DNA of 64,000 nucleotides from JAEUHQ01 sp964538915 (GTDB lineage Bacteria; Planctomycetota; UBA1135; UBA2386): contig CAZIFB010000020.1 of the NCBI GenBank assembly GCA_964538915.1, positions 11,363-75,362 of the forward strand, read 5' to 3'. Below, in pieces: positions 39,299 to 47,890 of the stretch. The notes below the pieces were generated by a model. That model ran no database searches. It was not told the origin of the DNA and saw only the letters and a program-made list of their open reading frames with translations. Made by a program: the position numbers and the translations under genes. The first letter of the stretch is position 1. Each line of letters starts with the position of its first letter.

Positions 39299-40551
39299 GC
39301 GGCATCCGGCGTCTCCTCGTCTGCGACGACAGCCTGACGATCCGTCGGCTCGTCGCGATGGTCGCTCAAGGGCTCGGTCTCGAAACCGAACTCGCCGTCA
39401 ACGTCACCGAGGGTGTCGCGAAGGCCAGGGAGAAGCGGCCGGACCTGATCCTGCTCGACTTCGTCCTGCCGGACGGCAAGGGCAGCGACGTGCTCGACCA
39501 GCTCCAGCAGGCCGAGGCGACGGCGAGCATTCCCGTGGTGATGATGTCGGCCAAGGGAGAGTCGCTGACGCACACGCTCGGCAACCGGCCCGCCGTCGTC
39601 GGCTTCCTGAACAAGCCGTTCAAGCCGCAGGATCTCGAGGCACTGCTCGCTGCGCAGGGCAGCCAAGCACCCGTGCGGCCCCTCGCCACACCCAACGCGG
39701 AGCCGATGTCGGTCGGCCCCTCCGTGACGCAGCAGGCGGAAGGCCTGCTGGGTCGGCTGGACGACCCGACGTTCGCGAAGATCCTGTTCCGCGTCCTCCG
39801 AAACGACCTCGCGGCGCTCGGCGACTGGCTGACGAAGCGTGGTACCGCGATCGACGCGAACGAGATCGCGAAGCGCCTGATCAAACCGTCGGTCGTCCGC
39901 GAACTCCGCTCCGAGATCGAGGCGGCGTGTCCCAATCGCCGTCGCGCGTCGACCGGCACGTTGGAACTGCTGCGGAGCATGGTGCCGGAGCGCACTGCGG
40001 GCTTCAGCTCGCGCGTCGTCGGGACACCGCTGCGCGAGCAGGAGCGTCGCTTCCTCGGACTGGTGGACGGCGCCCGCACCCTGCACGACGTCGAGCGCGA
40101 GCTGGGTGTCCCGCCGAACGAGTTCGCGAACGTGCTCGACACGGTCGCGGGTCTCGGCCTGTTGCGCATGCGGTCCGCGCTGGTGGGCGGAAACCGCGGT
40201 GCGACGATGTGGCTCGTCGACGACCTGCCAGGCGAGTTCCCCGTCGACCTGGCGCACCACCTCACCAGGTTCGGGCGACGGTGGACCCTGGTGCGCATGC
40301 GGGCAGGCGAAGTTGCGGATGCCGCCGCGAAGGCGATCCCCGACGGCCTGCTGGTGCGCAGCACGTCACCGGAGGGTGTCGCCGCCGTCCGGTCGATCGC
40401 CGGACTCGAGCGCGTACCGCTCGCCGCGATCTTCGACGACACACAGCTCGGTGCGGCTGCCCTGCTCGGTGCAGGCGCCGACATGGCACTGGCCCTGCCG
40501 GTGCGCACGAGCGCGATCGATTCTTTTCTTGGGCTCTCCTGTTCCGCATGA
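39295..40551 (+). CDS. Response regulator with extended output region
   Basis: 418 residues. The N-terminal receiver (about 5-120) has the acidic pair in VCDDS, phospho-acceptor Asp55 (LILLDFVLPDGKG), MMSAKG, and the conserved Lys in FLNKPF. A linker and helical region follow (about 150-280, including LREQERRFLGLVDGARTLHDVERELGVP, winged-helix-like in character). The last 100 residues (GATMWLVDDLPGEFPVDLAHHL; LAAIFDDTQLGAAALLGAGADMALALP) again resemble a receiver fold lacking key residues. The output is unknown; there is no clear DNA-binding or enzymatic domain. ATGA overlap with the upstream gene. Confidence 0.78.
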   Translation: MSGIRRLLVCDDSLTIRRLVAMVAQGLGLETELAVNVTEGVAKAREKRPDLILLDFVLPDGKGSDVLDQLQQAEATASIPVVMMSAKGESLTHTLGNRPAVVGFLNKPFKPQDLEALLAAQGSQAPVRPLATPNAEPMSVGPSVTQQAEGLLGRLDDPTFAKILFRVLRNDLAALGDWLTKRGTAIDANEIAKRLIKPSVVRELRSEIEAACPNRRRASTGTLELLRSMVPERTAGFSSRVVGTPLREQERRFLGLVDGARTLHDVERELGVPPNEFANVLDTVAGLGLLRMRSALVGGNRGATMWLVDDLPGEFPVDLAHHLTRFGRRWTLVRMRAGEVADAAAKAIPDGLLVRSTSPEGVAAVRSIAGLERVPLAAIFDDTQLGAAALLGAGADMALALPVRTSAIDSFLGLSCSA

Positions 40552-40581
40552 CGTGCGGACGACGAACGAAACGAGGCAAAC

Positions 40582-40941
40582 ATGGCAAAGATCCTGATCA
40601 TCGACGACACGGAAACCGATCGGCAGCTCGCGGCGCAGGTCGCCAAGGGCATGGGCAACGAGGTCTTCTTCGCGACGAACGGCGAAGAGGGCTTCGCCAT
40701 GGCGAAGGAGAAGAAGCCGGATCTCATCCTGCTCGACGTGGTGATGCCGAAGCAGGACGGCTTCGCGACCTGCCGCGCCCTGAAGAAGGAAGCGACGACC
40801 GCGAGCATCCCGGTCGTGCTCATCACTTCGAAGGGCGCCGAGACGGACCAGTTCTGGGGCAAGCGCCAGGGTGCGTCGGCCTACATCGTGAAGCCGTACG
40901 GGCCCGAGGCGCTGCGCACGGTGATCAAGGACCTGATCTGA
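40582..40941 (+). CDS. Single-domain response regulator (CheY/PilH-like)
   Basis: 119 residues, one receiver domain and nothing else. The acidic pair (IIDDTE), phospho-acceptor Asp52 (LILLDVVMPKQDG), the Ser/Thr in LITSKG and the Lys in YIVKPYGP are all present. In type IV pilus chemosensory systems such small receivers (PilG, PilH) take phosphate from CheA to drive or reset the output. GAGG lies six bases before the start. Next gene 25 bases downstream. Confidence 0.9.
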   Translation: MAKILIIDDTETDRQLAAQVAKGMGNEVFFATNGEEGFAMAKEKKPDLILLDVVMPKQDGFATCRALKKEATTASIPVVLITSKGAETDQFWGKRQGASAYIVKPYGPEALRTVIKDLI

Positions 40942-40966
40942 ACCGCCTTCGGCGGAGGGAGGAACC

Positions 40967-41638
40967 ATGAGGCGCGAGGAATCGGCGTGGAACGACGACG
41001 GCGACAGTGTCGTCTCCAGAGCATCGGCGAGTCAGCTGGGCAGCGTCGGTAGCGTCGCGTCGCGTGGCTCGGCTGCGAGCGCCGGTTCCGCGGGCTCGCG
41101 GGACTCCGGTACCAAGACCCGCCGGACCGGACTGATGCTCGACCGCGCCGGCGCGGACATGCAGTGTTGCACGTTCCGGCTCGGCGGGCAGCTGTTCGGA
41201 CTCGACGTCTCCGCGGTCGGCGAGGTGTTCCAGGTGGAGCGCCTCGTCCGGGTGCCGTTGGCGCCGCCGAGCGTGTTGGGTCTGACGAACCTGCGCGGGG
41301 CGGCGCTCGCCGTCGTGGACCTCGCGGGTGCTCTCGAACTCGCGATCCAGCGCGAGTCGGCGCCGACGGGAATCGGCACTGCTCTCGTGTTGGAGGTCGG
41401 TGGCATGCGCGTCGCCGCGGCGATCGATCACGTGGAGTCCGTGTTCCCCGTGCACAGCCAGGACATCCGTGAATCGGATGCCCTCGGCGAGCATCCGGCG
41501 ATCGCGGGCTTCCTGACGGTGGCGGACGACCATGTGGTCAGCCTGCTCGGCATCGACGAGCTGATCGACCGTCTGCAGGTGTTGCGCTTGCGGAAGGACA
41601 ATGACGCGGCAGCCAAGGGCTGCGGCGAAGAGAACTGA
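40967..41638 (+). CDS. cheW: CheW coupling protein (second of three)
   Basis: 223 residues. A Ser/Gly-rich, low-complexity N-terminal tail (about 1-60) precedes a complete CheW domain: CCTFRLGGQLFGLDVSAVGEV, VPLAPPSVLGLTNLRGAALAVVDL (receptor-binding loop NLRG), and ALVLEVGGMRVAAAIDHVESV. This is the most canonical CheW of the cluster. GGAGGGAGG stands just before the ATG. The disordered tail is unusual for CheW and may act as a tether. The CheA-like kinase gene follows within 45 bases. Confidence 0.88.
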   Translation: MRREESAWNDDGDSVVSRASASQLGSVGSVASRGSAASAGSAGSRDSGTKTRRTGLMLDRAGADMQCCTFRLGGQLFGLDVSAVGEVFQVERLVRVPLAPPSVLGLTNLRGAALAVVDLAGALELAIQRESAPTGIGTALVLEVGGMRVAAAIDHVESVFPVHSQDIRESDALGEHPAIAGFLTVADDHVVSLLGIDELIDRLQVLRLRKDNDAAAKGCGEEN

Positions 41639-41670
41639 TCGGCGCGCCGCGCCTTGGCATACGACGAACG

Positions 41671-41678
41671 AAGGGGGA
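41671..41678 (+). promoter_or_regulatory. Ribosome-binding site deciding the cheA start
   Basis: AAGGGGGA three to five bases before a GTG at 41682 supports that start over an in-frame ATG at 41601 that overlaps the cheW gene. Confidence 0.5.
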
Positions 41679-41681
41679 ACC

Positions 41682-44600
41682 GTGGACAGCTTCTCGTTGG
41701 ACAGCATCCGCGCCGTGTTCGAGGCGGACGTGCGCCGTGGTCTCGGTGAGGCCAGGAGCGGGCTTCGCCGCGTCGTGGACGCGATGTCGGTCGGCACCAC
41801 CTGGGGTGGCCTCGGTTCGATCCTCGCGAAGAGGAAGAAGGACTCCGCCGACGCGGAGGCCGGTGCGTGGGGCGAACTCGCGCAGATCGTCGCGGAGGCC
41901 AACGATCTCGAGGCGCTCGAGACGAGCGTCGTACTGCACGTCGAGTCGGCGTGTTCGTCGATCGAGACCCTGCTCCAGCTCGAGCTGGAGGGACGGCGTG
42001 CGGAAGCCCTGCAGTGGGGTGCGCAACAGGTCTCCGAGAGCGAACGCATGCTCGGCGTGGTTCGCAAGGTCCTGGACGGCGGTGCTCCTCCGTCCACGAC
42101 GAAGGCCTCGAAGGCGAAGACGAAAGCGTCCGGCGCTTCGTCACAGGACCCGCTCGCTGCCGTGGCCGAGAGGCTCGCGGCCACGCGTTCGGCCGGCGGC
42201 AGTCTCGAGGACGTCGAGCACTGCTACCACACGATCGCCGGATCGAGCGGCATGGTGTCGCTGAAGGCACTGTCGGAGTGTGCGCGCTTCGTCGAGACGC
42301 TGATCGGCGCACTGCGGCTCCTGGATGGCCAGCGAGTCGTGCGACTCGAGCGCATCGACGAGATCTGCTCGCGACTCGTCGGGGGAACGAGCGCCGCGGA
42401 GACGGTTCGGGCGGAGGATCCGTTCGGGTTCGACGCCGCGCCTGCGGCCGACTCCGCCGCGGCGGGCGGCGATGGCGGCGCGAAGGACGAGTTCTCCTCG
42501 TTGGATTTCGATGCCCCATCCGCCGCACAGAAGCCGGAGGCACTGAGCCGCATCTCCGCACTGGAGACCGCGCTCAACTTCGGCGGTGGTTCCCCCGTAG
42601 CCAAGGACGCGCCGCCCGCGAAGGCCGAAGCCACGGACTTCGGCGACGACGTGTTCCAGGCGGACTCGGTCGTGGGTGCGGGCGCCGAGCCGGCGCCCGC
42701 CGGCGAGGAGTCCCAGGTGTTCGAGTTCGGTGACGGCGGCAGCGTGAACTCGGAGGCTCCCACGCAGCAGGGCACGCTCGACGGCGTCGACCCCGAGCTG
42801 ATCGAGATCTTCCTCGAGGAGGCGCGCCAGTGTCTCGGGGACCTGCGACGTTCGTTCACCCGGGTCGCAGCGGATCCGGCGGACACCGTCGCGTGGCTCG
42901 ACCTGGCGAGGCAGTTCCACCTGCTGAAGGGATCGGCCGGAACCGTTGGCGTCGTCTCGCTCTCGCAGATCGCGAGCCAGCTCGAGGACCGCGCCGAGGC
43001 GTACGGCGAGCGGAAGCGGCGCGCGAGCGCCAGCGACGTCGCGAACTTGCGCGCCGATGCGCGGCGCATGCTCGCCTCGTGCAAGATCGAACTGGACGAG
43101 CAGCCGGTGGCGAAGTCCGAGGGGCCGGCGCCCGGCGCGGAACTGGCGAAGGTCTTCCAGGAAGAGGCTGCTGAGATCGTGCACGCGGTGGAAGAGACGC
43201 TGCGCGGCAAGGCGGACACGACCCGCGTCGCCGAACAGGAACAGACGAGCCTCGCGGCGTTGTTCCACCGGCTGAAGGGCTCGGCGGTACTGTACGGCAG
43301 CGAAGCGATCGGCCGCACGGCGGCCCAGCTGCACGACGTGTGCGACTCCGGGGAATGGCCGGCCGACGGCGTGTTGCTGGTCCGCTCCGGCGTGGCCGAG
43401 CTGCGCAAGGCGCTCGGCATGGCCGAGACGAAGGGGACTCCCGCCGAGGTCGTGGGTCAGGACTCGCGCGGCGACGAGATGCTGTCCGTCGCGGTCGAGG
43501 CGCACGACGCCGTCTGGGAGGCCTTCCAGATGGAGGTCCAGGAAGGGGTCGAACAGCTCGACCGCATCGCGCTCGAACTCGAGGGGGCCGAGCAACCGAA
43601 GCGCCGGCTCGAGGACGCGTTCCGCTGCATGCACACCCTGAAGGGCGCATGCAACACGGTGGGGCTCGCGCCGACCGGGCGGATGCTCCACCAGGTCGAG
43701 ACGTGGCTCGAGAGCCTGCTCGAGGCCCCGGCGCTGCCTTCGCTCGGTTCGATCGTCGGGGTGATGCTCGAGGCGCTCGACGGCGTGAAGCAGAACCTGC
43801 GCGAAGTCGCGAAGGGCAAGGTGACCGATTGGATGCCCCGCGTCCGTCGTCGCATCGACGGCGGTGGGCGGGTCGCCGCGTCGTCGATCGCGGCGCCGTC
43901 GGACCGCGCGACGGGTGTCGCCACGACGGCGGCCTCGCGCACCGACAACGGCAGCAAGACATCCGAGGGCTCGGTGAGCGACGCGTCCGGGCGCGGCACT
44001 CTGCGCGTCACCGCGGAGCGCCTCGATCGCCTGATGGATCTGATCGGCGAGCTGGTCGTGCACCGTTCGCAGCTGCGTTCGTCCGTCGCCTCGTTCAACC
44101 GCCTGCAGAAGGCTCTCAAGAAGAACCGCAATCGCCTCTTCGCGACGATCGACAGGTTCCGTGAGCAGTACGAGTTCCACGGCCTCGCCGGGCGGCGCAG
44201 ACGCACGACGGACTCGACGTCGTCCGCGCGGGCACCGCAGTCGCCGAACCGCGCCGCGGGCAGTCGCGACCTCGGCTTCTCGGACATCGAGCTGGATCAC
44301 TACGAGGACATCAACATCCTCGCGCGCAGCCTCGAGGAGATCGACAGCGACATCACCGCGATCCAGTCGCAGATCGACGGCGAGATCGAGTCGTTCAACG
44401 CCGGAGCGGACGGCTTCGGAGCGCTGATCTCGAGCCTGCAGAACGAGATCACCGAGGCGCGCATGGTCCCGGTCGATCAGCTGTTCCTGCAGCTCCGTCG
44501 ACCGGTCCGCGACGCCGCGGCTCGGCTCGGCAAGGACGTTCGTGTTCGTACCTCAGGCGAGGACGTCACGCTCGACAAGGCGATCATGGATCAGCTGTTC

Positions 44601-45911
44601 GCACCGCTGCTGCACCTCGTGCGGAACGGCGTGTCGCACGGCATCGAGGCGGCGGCAGATCGCACCGCGGCTGGCAAGGACGCGGTCGGCACGATCCACC
44701 TGGCTGCTCGCCAGGAGGCCGGGCAGATCGTCGTCGAGGTCACCGACGACGGGCGCGGGCTCGACTTCGCGGCGTTGCACCGGGTCGGCGTCGAGCGCGG
44801 ACTCATCACTGCGGACACGCCGCAGGACGACCCGCGCGTTCGCGACCTGATCTTCGTCAGCGGCCTGTCGACGAAGCGCGCGGCGGACGAGGTCTCTGGC
44901 CGCGGCGTCGGGTGCGACGTCGTCCGGCGTGCGATCGAGAACCTGAGCGGAGTCGTCGACGTCATTTCGGAACCGGGACGCGGCACGACCTTCCGCATCA
45001 CGATGCCGCTGACCCTCGCGATCTACCGCGCGCTCCTGGTGAAGCACGCCGGTCTCACGTTCGCGCTGCCGATCAGCTTCGCCGAGCGCATCCTCGACGC
45101 GGAGGAGGTCCGCTACCACGAATCGAGCGGCGTTCGTCGCCTGCGCCTCGACGATCAGTTCCTGGAGGTGCGGGACCTCGCGCGCATGATGGGGCTGCCG
45201 ACGGCGGACAAGCCGAGTCAGAACTGCCTCGTCTTGCGGCTCGGACCCGACCGGATCGCGATCGGGATCGACGAGATCATCGGCCAGGACGAGATCGTCG
45301 TGAAGAGCCTCGGTGACCTGTTGACCGGGCACCAGATGTTCTCCGGGGTCACCGTCGACGGGGAAGGCAACCTGATCCTGATCCTGGAGGTCAGCGGGTT
45401 GTTCCACTCGAGCGGTCGCAACAACTCGGGCGGCTCTCGCGGCGACCGCGCGAGCGACACCGAAGCGCGCGAGAAGGGCGTCGGCGCAGCCAGCCGACGG
45501 GTGCGGGTCCTCTACGCGGACGACTCGCTGTCGGTGCGCAAGGCAGCCGAGAAGTTCCTCGCGGAAGTCGGAGTCGACCTCGTGCTGGCGGTCGACGGAG
45601 TCGACGCGCTGGAGAAACTGCGGACACAGCAGATCGACATGGTCTTCACGGACCTGGAGATGCCGCGCATGCACGGCTTCGAACTGCTGCGCGAGATGCG
45701 CTACGTGCCGGCGTTCAAGGACGTCCCGGTGGTGGTGGTCACGAGCCGTTCGGGCGACAAGCACCGCCAGCAGGCCGAGAAGCTCGGCTGCGACGGCTAC
45801 CTCGGCAAGCCGTTCACTCCGAGCACGCTGCGCGAGCAGATCCTCAAGTTCACGGGCGCCAAGGAAGGCAAGAACGGTCTCGTGGTGGAGCGCGAGGAGG
45901 TTGCGCGATGA
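41682..45911 (+). CDS. ChpA-like hybrid CheA histidine kinase with four HPt-like modules and receiver
   Basis: 1409 residues. Four HPt-like modules are visible by their His motifs: His183 (CYHTIAGSSG), His413 (FHLLKGSAG), His529 (FHRLKGSAV) and His651 (CMHTLKGAC). Next come the dimerisation helices (LDRLMDLIGELVVHRSQL), the ATPase domain (HLVRNGVSHGIE N box, DDGRGLD, GRGVGCDVVR), a CheW-like domain (ALLVKHAGLTFALP to LILEVSGLF), and a C-terminal receiver with Asp1324 (MVFTDLEMP). This is the architecture of ChpA/PilL kinases that control type IV pili, rather than flagellar CheA. The first HPt lacks the Lys after His. The start is a GTG at 41682; the stop overlaps the next gene by four bases. 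Confidence 0.92.
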   Translation: MDSFSLDSIRAVFEADVRRGLGEARSGLRRVVDAMSVGTTWGGLGSILAKRKKDSADAEAGAWGELAQIVAEANDLEALETSVVLHVESACSSIETLLQLELEGRRAEALQWGAQQVSESERMLGVVRKVLDGGAPPSTTKASKAKTKASGASSQDPLAAVAERLAATRSAGGSLEDVEHCYHTIAGSSGMVSLKALSECARFVETLIGALRLLDGQRVVRLERIDEICSRLVGGTSAAETVRAEDPFGFDAAPAADSAAAGGDGGAKDEFSSLDFDAPSAAQKPEALSRISALETALNFGGGSPVAKDAPPAKAEATDFGDDVFQADSVVGAGAEPAPAGEESQVFEFGDGGSVNSEAPTQQGTLDGVDPELIEIFLEEARQCLGDLRRSFTRVAADPADTVAWLDLARQFHLLKGSAGTVGVVSLSQIASQLEDRAEAYGERKRRASASDVANLRADARRMLASCKIELDEQPVAKSEGPAPGAELAKVFQEEAAEIVHAVEETLRGKADTTRVAEQEQTSLAALFHRLKGSAVLYGSEAIGRTAAQLHDVCDSGEWPADGVLLVRSGVAELRKALGMAETKGTPAEVVGQDSRGDEMLSVAVEAHDAVWEAFQMEVQEGVEQLDRIALELEGAEQPKRRLEDAFRCMHTLKGACNTVGLAPTGRMLHQVETWLESLLEAPALPSLGSIVGVMLEALDGVKQNLREVAKGKVTDWMPRVRRRIDGGGRVAASSIAAPSDRATGVATTAASRTDNGSKTSEGSVSDASGRGTLRVTAERLDRLMDLIGELVVHRSQLRSSVASFNRLQKALKKNRNRLFATIDRFREQYEFHGLAGRRRRTTDSTSSARAPQSPNRAAGSRDLGFSDIELDHYEDINILARSLEEIDSDITAIQSQIDGEIESFNAGADGFGALISSLQNEITEARMVPVDQLFLQLRRPVRDAAARLGKDVRVRTSGEDVTLDKAIMDQLFAPLLHLVRNGVSHGIEAAADRTAAGKDAVGTIHLAARQEAGQIVVEVTDDGRGLDFAALHRVGVERGLITADTPQDDPRVRDLIFVSGLSTKRAADEVSGRGVGCDVVRRAIENLSGVVDVISEPGRGTTFRITMPLTLAIYRALLVKHAGLTFALPISFAERILDAEEVRYHESSGVRRLRLDDQFLEVRDLARMMGLPTADKPSQNCLVLRLGPDRIAIGIDEIIGQDEIVVKSLGDLLTGHQMFSGVTVDGEGNLILILEVSGLFHSSGRNNSGGSRGDRASDTEAREKGVGAASRRVRVLYADDSLSVRKAAEKFLAEVGVDLVLAVDGVDALEKLRTQQIDMVFTDLEMPRMHGFELLREMRYVPAFKDVPVVVVTSRSGDKHRQQAEKLGCDGYLGKPFTPSTLREQILKFTGAKEGKNGLVVEREEVAR

Positions 45912-46417
45912 GCGCGACCGCGAGCTGGGGAGTCGCGCAGTCCCTGCGCGACAAGATCGCGCTCCTGCGCTGCGGCGCGTGGACGATGGGCGTCGAGGCG
46001 CGATTCGTCCGGCAGGTCGGGTTCCCGGACCTCGTCGAAGACCTGCGCGGTCGCGACGCAAGGCATGCGGCGCACCTCGGCCGCGGACGGATCGGCGACG
46101 CGCCGTGCTCCGTGTGGGACCTCGGAACCCTGCTCGGTGCGGGGTCGGACGACCGCGCCATCGTGGCACTCGAACGCCCAGGTGGTGTTCTCGCCTTCCG
46201 GTGCGCCGAGATCCTGTCGGTCGAGGCCATTCCCTCGGGTCGGCGTCTCGAACTGCCGGCGCGCATCGCGCCATCGCGTCCCAACGTGTTCAAGGCCCTG
46301 TTGATCCACGGCACGGACGAAGCGGCGCGCGTCAGCTACCTGCTGCGTGCCTCGTCGCTGCTGACGCATGCGGAGATCGTCCGGGCTCAGCAGGACTGGA
46401 AGGCGGTCAGGGGCTGA
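45908..46417 (+). CDS. CheW-like coupling protein (third of three)
   Basis: 169 residues, translationally coupled to the kinase gene (ATGA). Features of a CheW fold: ALLRCGAWTMGVEARFVRQVG, CSVWDLGTLLGAG (corresponding to the V-x-D-L core), and IVALERPGGVLAFRCAEILSVEAIP. It is divergent and ends with a short helix (LLTHAEIVRAQQDW). Three CheW-type genes in one cluster suggest different receptor or kinase pairings. The following gene starts three bases after the stop. Confidence 0.7.
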   Translation: MSATASWGVAQSLRDKIALLRCGAWTMGVEARFVRQVGFPDLVEDLRGRDARHAAHLGRGRIGDAPCSVWDLGTLLGAGSDDRAIVALERPGGVLAFRCAEILSVEAIPSGRRLELPARIAPSRPNVFKALLIHGTDEAARVSYLLRASSLLTHAEIVRAQQDWKAVRG

Positions 46418-46420
46418 GTC

Positions 46421-47890
46421 ATGGAGCCCTCCGGTCCCCAGGTGGTCAGCAGCATGCTGCTCGTGCTGGACAAGGATCCAGCCGACCGCCGCTTCGTGGA
46501 GATCGGACTGGGGAAGGCCAGCCGGTTCCAGATCGAGTCGGCGGCTTCGTGCGCCGGGGCCCTGGAGATCCTGCGCGGGCGCGTGGTCGACCTGATCCTC
46601 ACGGAGGTCGAGCTCGTCGACGGGGACGCGTTCCACCTGATGAAGCAGATCCGTGCGCGGCCGGGTGGCAAGGATCTGCCGGTGATCTTCCTCACGCGCG
46701 ACAAGCGCGCTTCGGTGCTGGTGTCCGCGCTGCAGTCCGGCGCGGTGGACTTCATCGTCAAGCCCTACGCCTTGCCCGAGCTGCTCGCGCGAGTGGATGC
46801 CGCGATCATGCGTTCGCGCGAACGACGCGCCGACGCGATGAAGCGCAGCTACAGCCTGGCCGGCGACCTGGGCAGCATCGGCTTCGCGGACCTCGTGCAC
46901 CTGCTCGAGATCGGCAACCGCGACGGTCAGCTCTTCTTCACGACGGAGCGCGGCGTCGGCGACATCAAGCTGCAGAAGGGACGCATCGTCGACGCTTCGT
47001 TCGGCACACTGTCCGGCACCGAGGCGTTCTACGCGTTGATGCGCGAGGAGCGGGGACGCTTCGAGTTCCAGCCAGGGCTGCAAGGGGACCGGGTCACGCG
47101 CACCATCTCGGCCCCGACGACGTCCCTGCTGATGGAAGGCGCCCGCCTCCTCGACATGCACAAGCTCGGTCCCGCCGGCGGTGGAGGCAAGCCCGCGGCG
47201 GACGTCGCGAAGGTCGTCGAACCGGTGGCCGTCGCGGGCGAGCACGCAGCCCTGCCGGCCATGGAGCCGGAGCCCGACTGCGTTGCGAGCCTCGCTCAGA
47301 CTCTCGCGGATCCGTTCTCGCTGGGAGAACTCCGGTTCCTGAATCGCGGTCAGCTCAGGGATTACCTGGCCTCAGACGAGAGCGCCAATCGTTGCCTCGG
47401 CCTGCTGATCGTGCCGCGCCTCGCCGGGGTCGTGGCGCTGGCAGGAATGTCCTCACCGCTCGGGGACGAACACATCGCCGCCGCCCTGGACTGGGACCAG
47501 CGTGTGCTGCAATGGCGGATCGACGCGGGACGAGGCGTCGCGATGGACCTCATCCTGCTGGACTGCGAGATGCCGGCGCTCGTGCTCGACGACATGCGGC
47601 GCCGCGTCTCGCTTGCCGTCTATTCACCGCAGGCGGGGGACCACCTCGGGCTGCCGCACCACGCACTGGGCGAGTTCGTCAGCGTCGTCGCCCACCTTCA
47701 GCCGCGGCTGGTGATGGCGCTCGGGAATGCGAGGATCGGTGCGTTCCTCGACGAGACCTGGGCTGCCGCAGGCTGCAAGCCGCACGTCCTGATCAAGCAC
47801 CGTCCGCTCGACGACGGGAGCACGGACCTCCGTTCGTGCCTGGCCGAAGCGGTCGAGGCGTGGGGACAGACCAGCGAGGTCGCGAAATGA
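46421..47890 (+). CDS. Receiver-PATAN (DUF4388) protein with Glu at the phospho-acceptor site
   Basis: 489 residues. A receiver domain (about 8-128) has the acidic region LVLDKDPADRR, IFLTRDK and the conserved Lys in FIVKPY, but position 62 is Glu instead of the phospho-acceptor Asp (LILTEVELVDG). Residues about 145-255 are a PATAN/DUF4388 domain (YSLAGDLGSIGFADLVHLLE; GQLFFTT; KLQKGRIVDASFG; AFYALMREERGRFEFQPG), seen in cyanobacterial PixG/PilG-type regulators. The last 230 residues are an alpha/beta region I cannot assign. Asp to Glu often mimics the phosphorylated state, so output may be constitutive. ATGA overlap with the kinase gene downstream. Confidence 0.82.
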   Translation: MEPSGPQVVSSMLLVLDKDPADRRFVEIGLGKASRFQIESAASCAGALEILRGRVVDLILTEVELVDGDAFHLMKQIRARPGGKDLPVIFLTRDKRASVLVSALQSGAVDFIVKPYALPELLARVDAAIMRSRERRADAMKRSYSLAGDLGSIGFADLVHLLEIGNRDGQLFFTTERGVGDIKLQKGRIVDASFGTLSGTEAFYALMREERGRFEFQPGLQGDRVTRTISAPTTSLLMEGARLLDMHKLGPAGGGGKPAADVAKVVEPVAVAGEHAALPAMEPEPDCVASLAQTLADPFSLGELRFLNRGQLRDYLASDESANRCLGLLIVPRLAGVVALAGMSSPLGDEHIAAALDWDQRVLQWRIDAGRGVAMDLILLDCEMPALVLDDMRRRVSLAVYSPQAGDHLGLPHHALGEFVSVVAHLQPRLVMALGNARIGAFLDETWAAAGCKPHVLIKHRPLDDGSTDLRSCLAEAVEAWGQTSEVAK

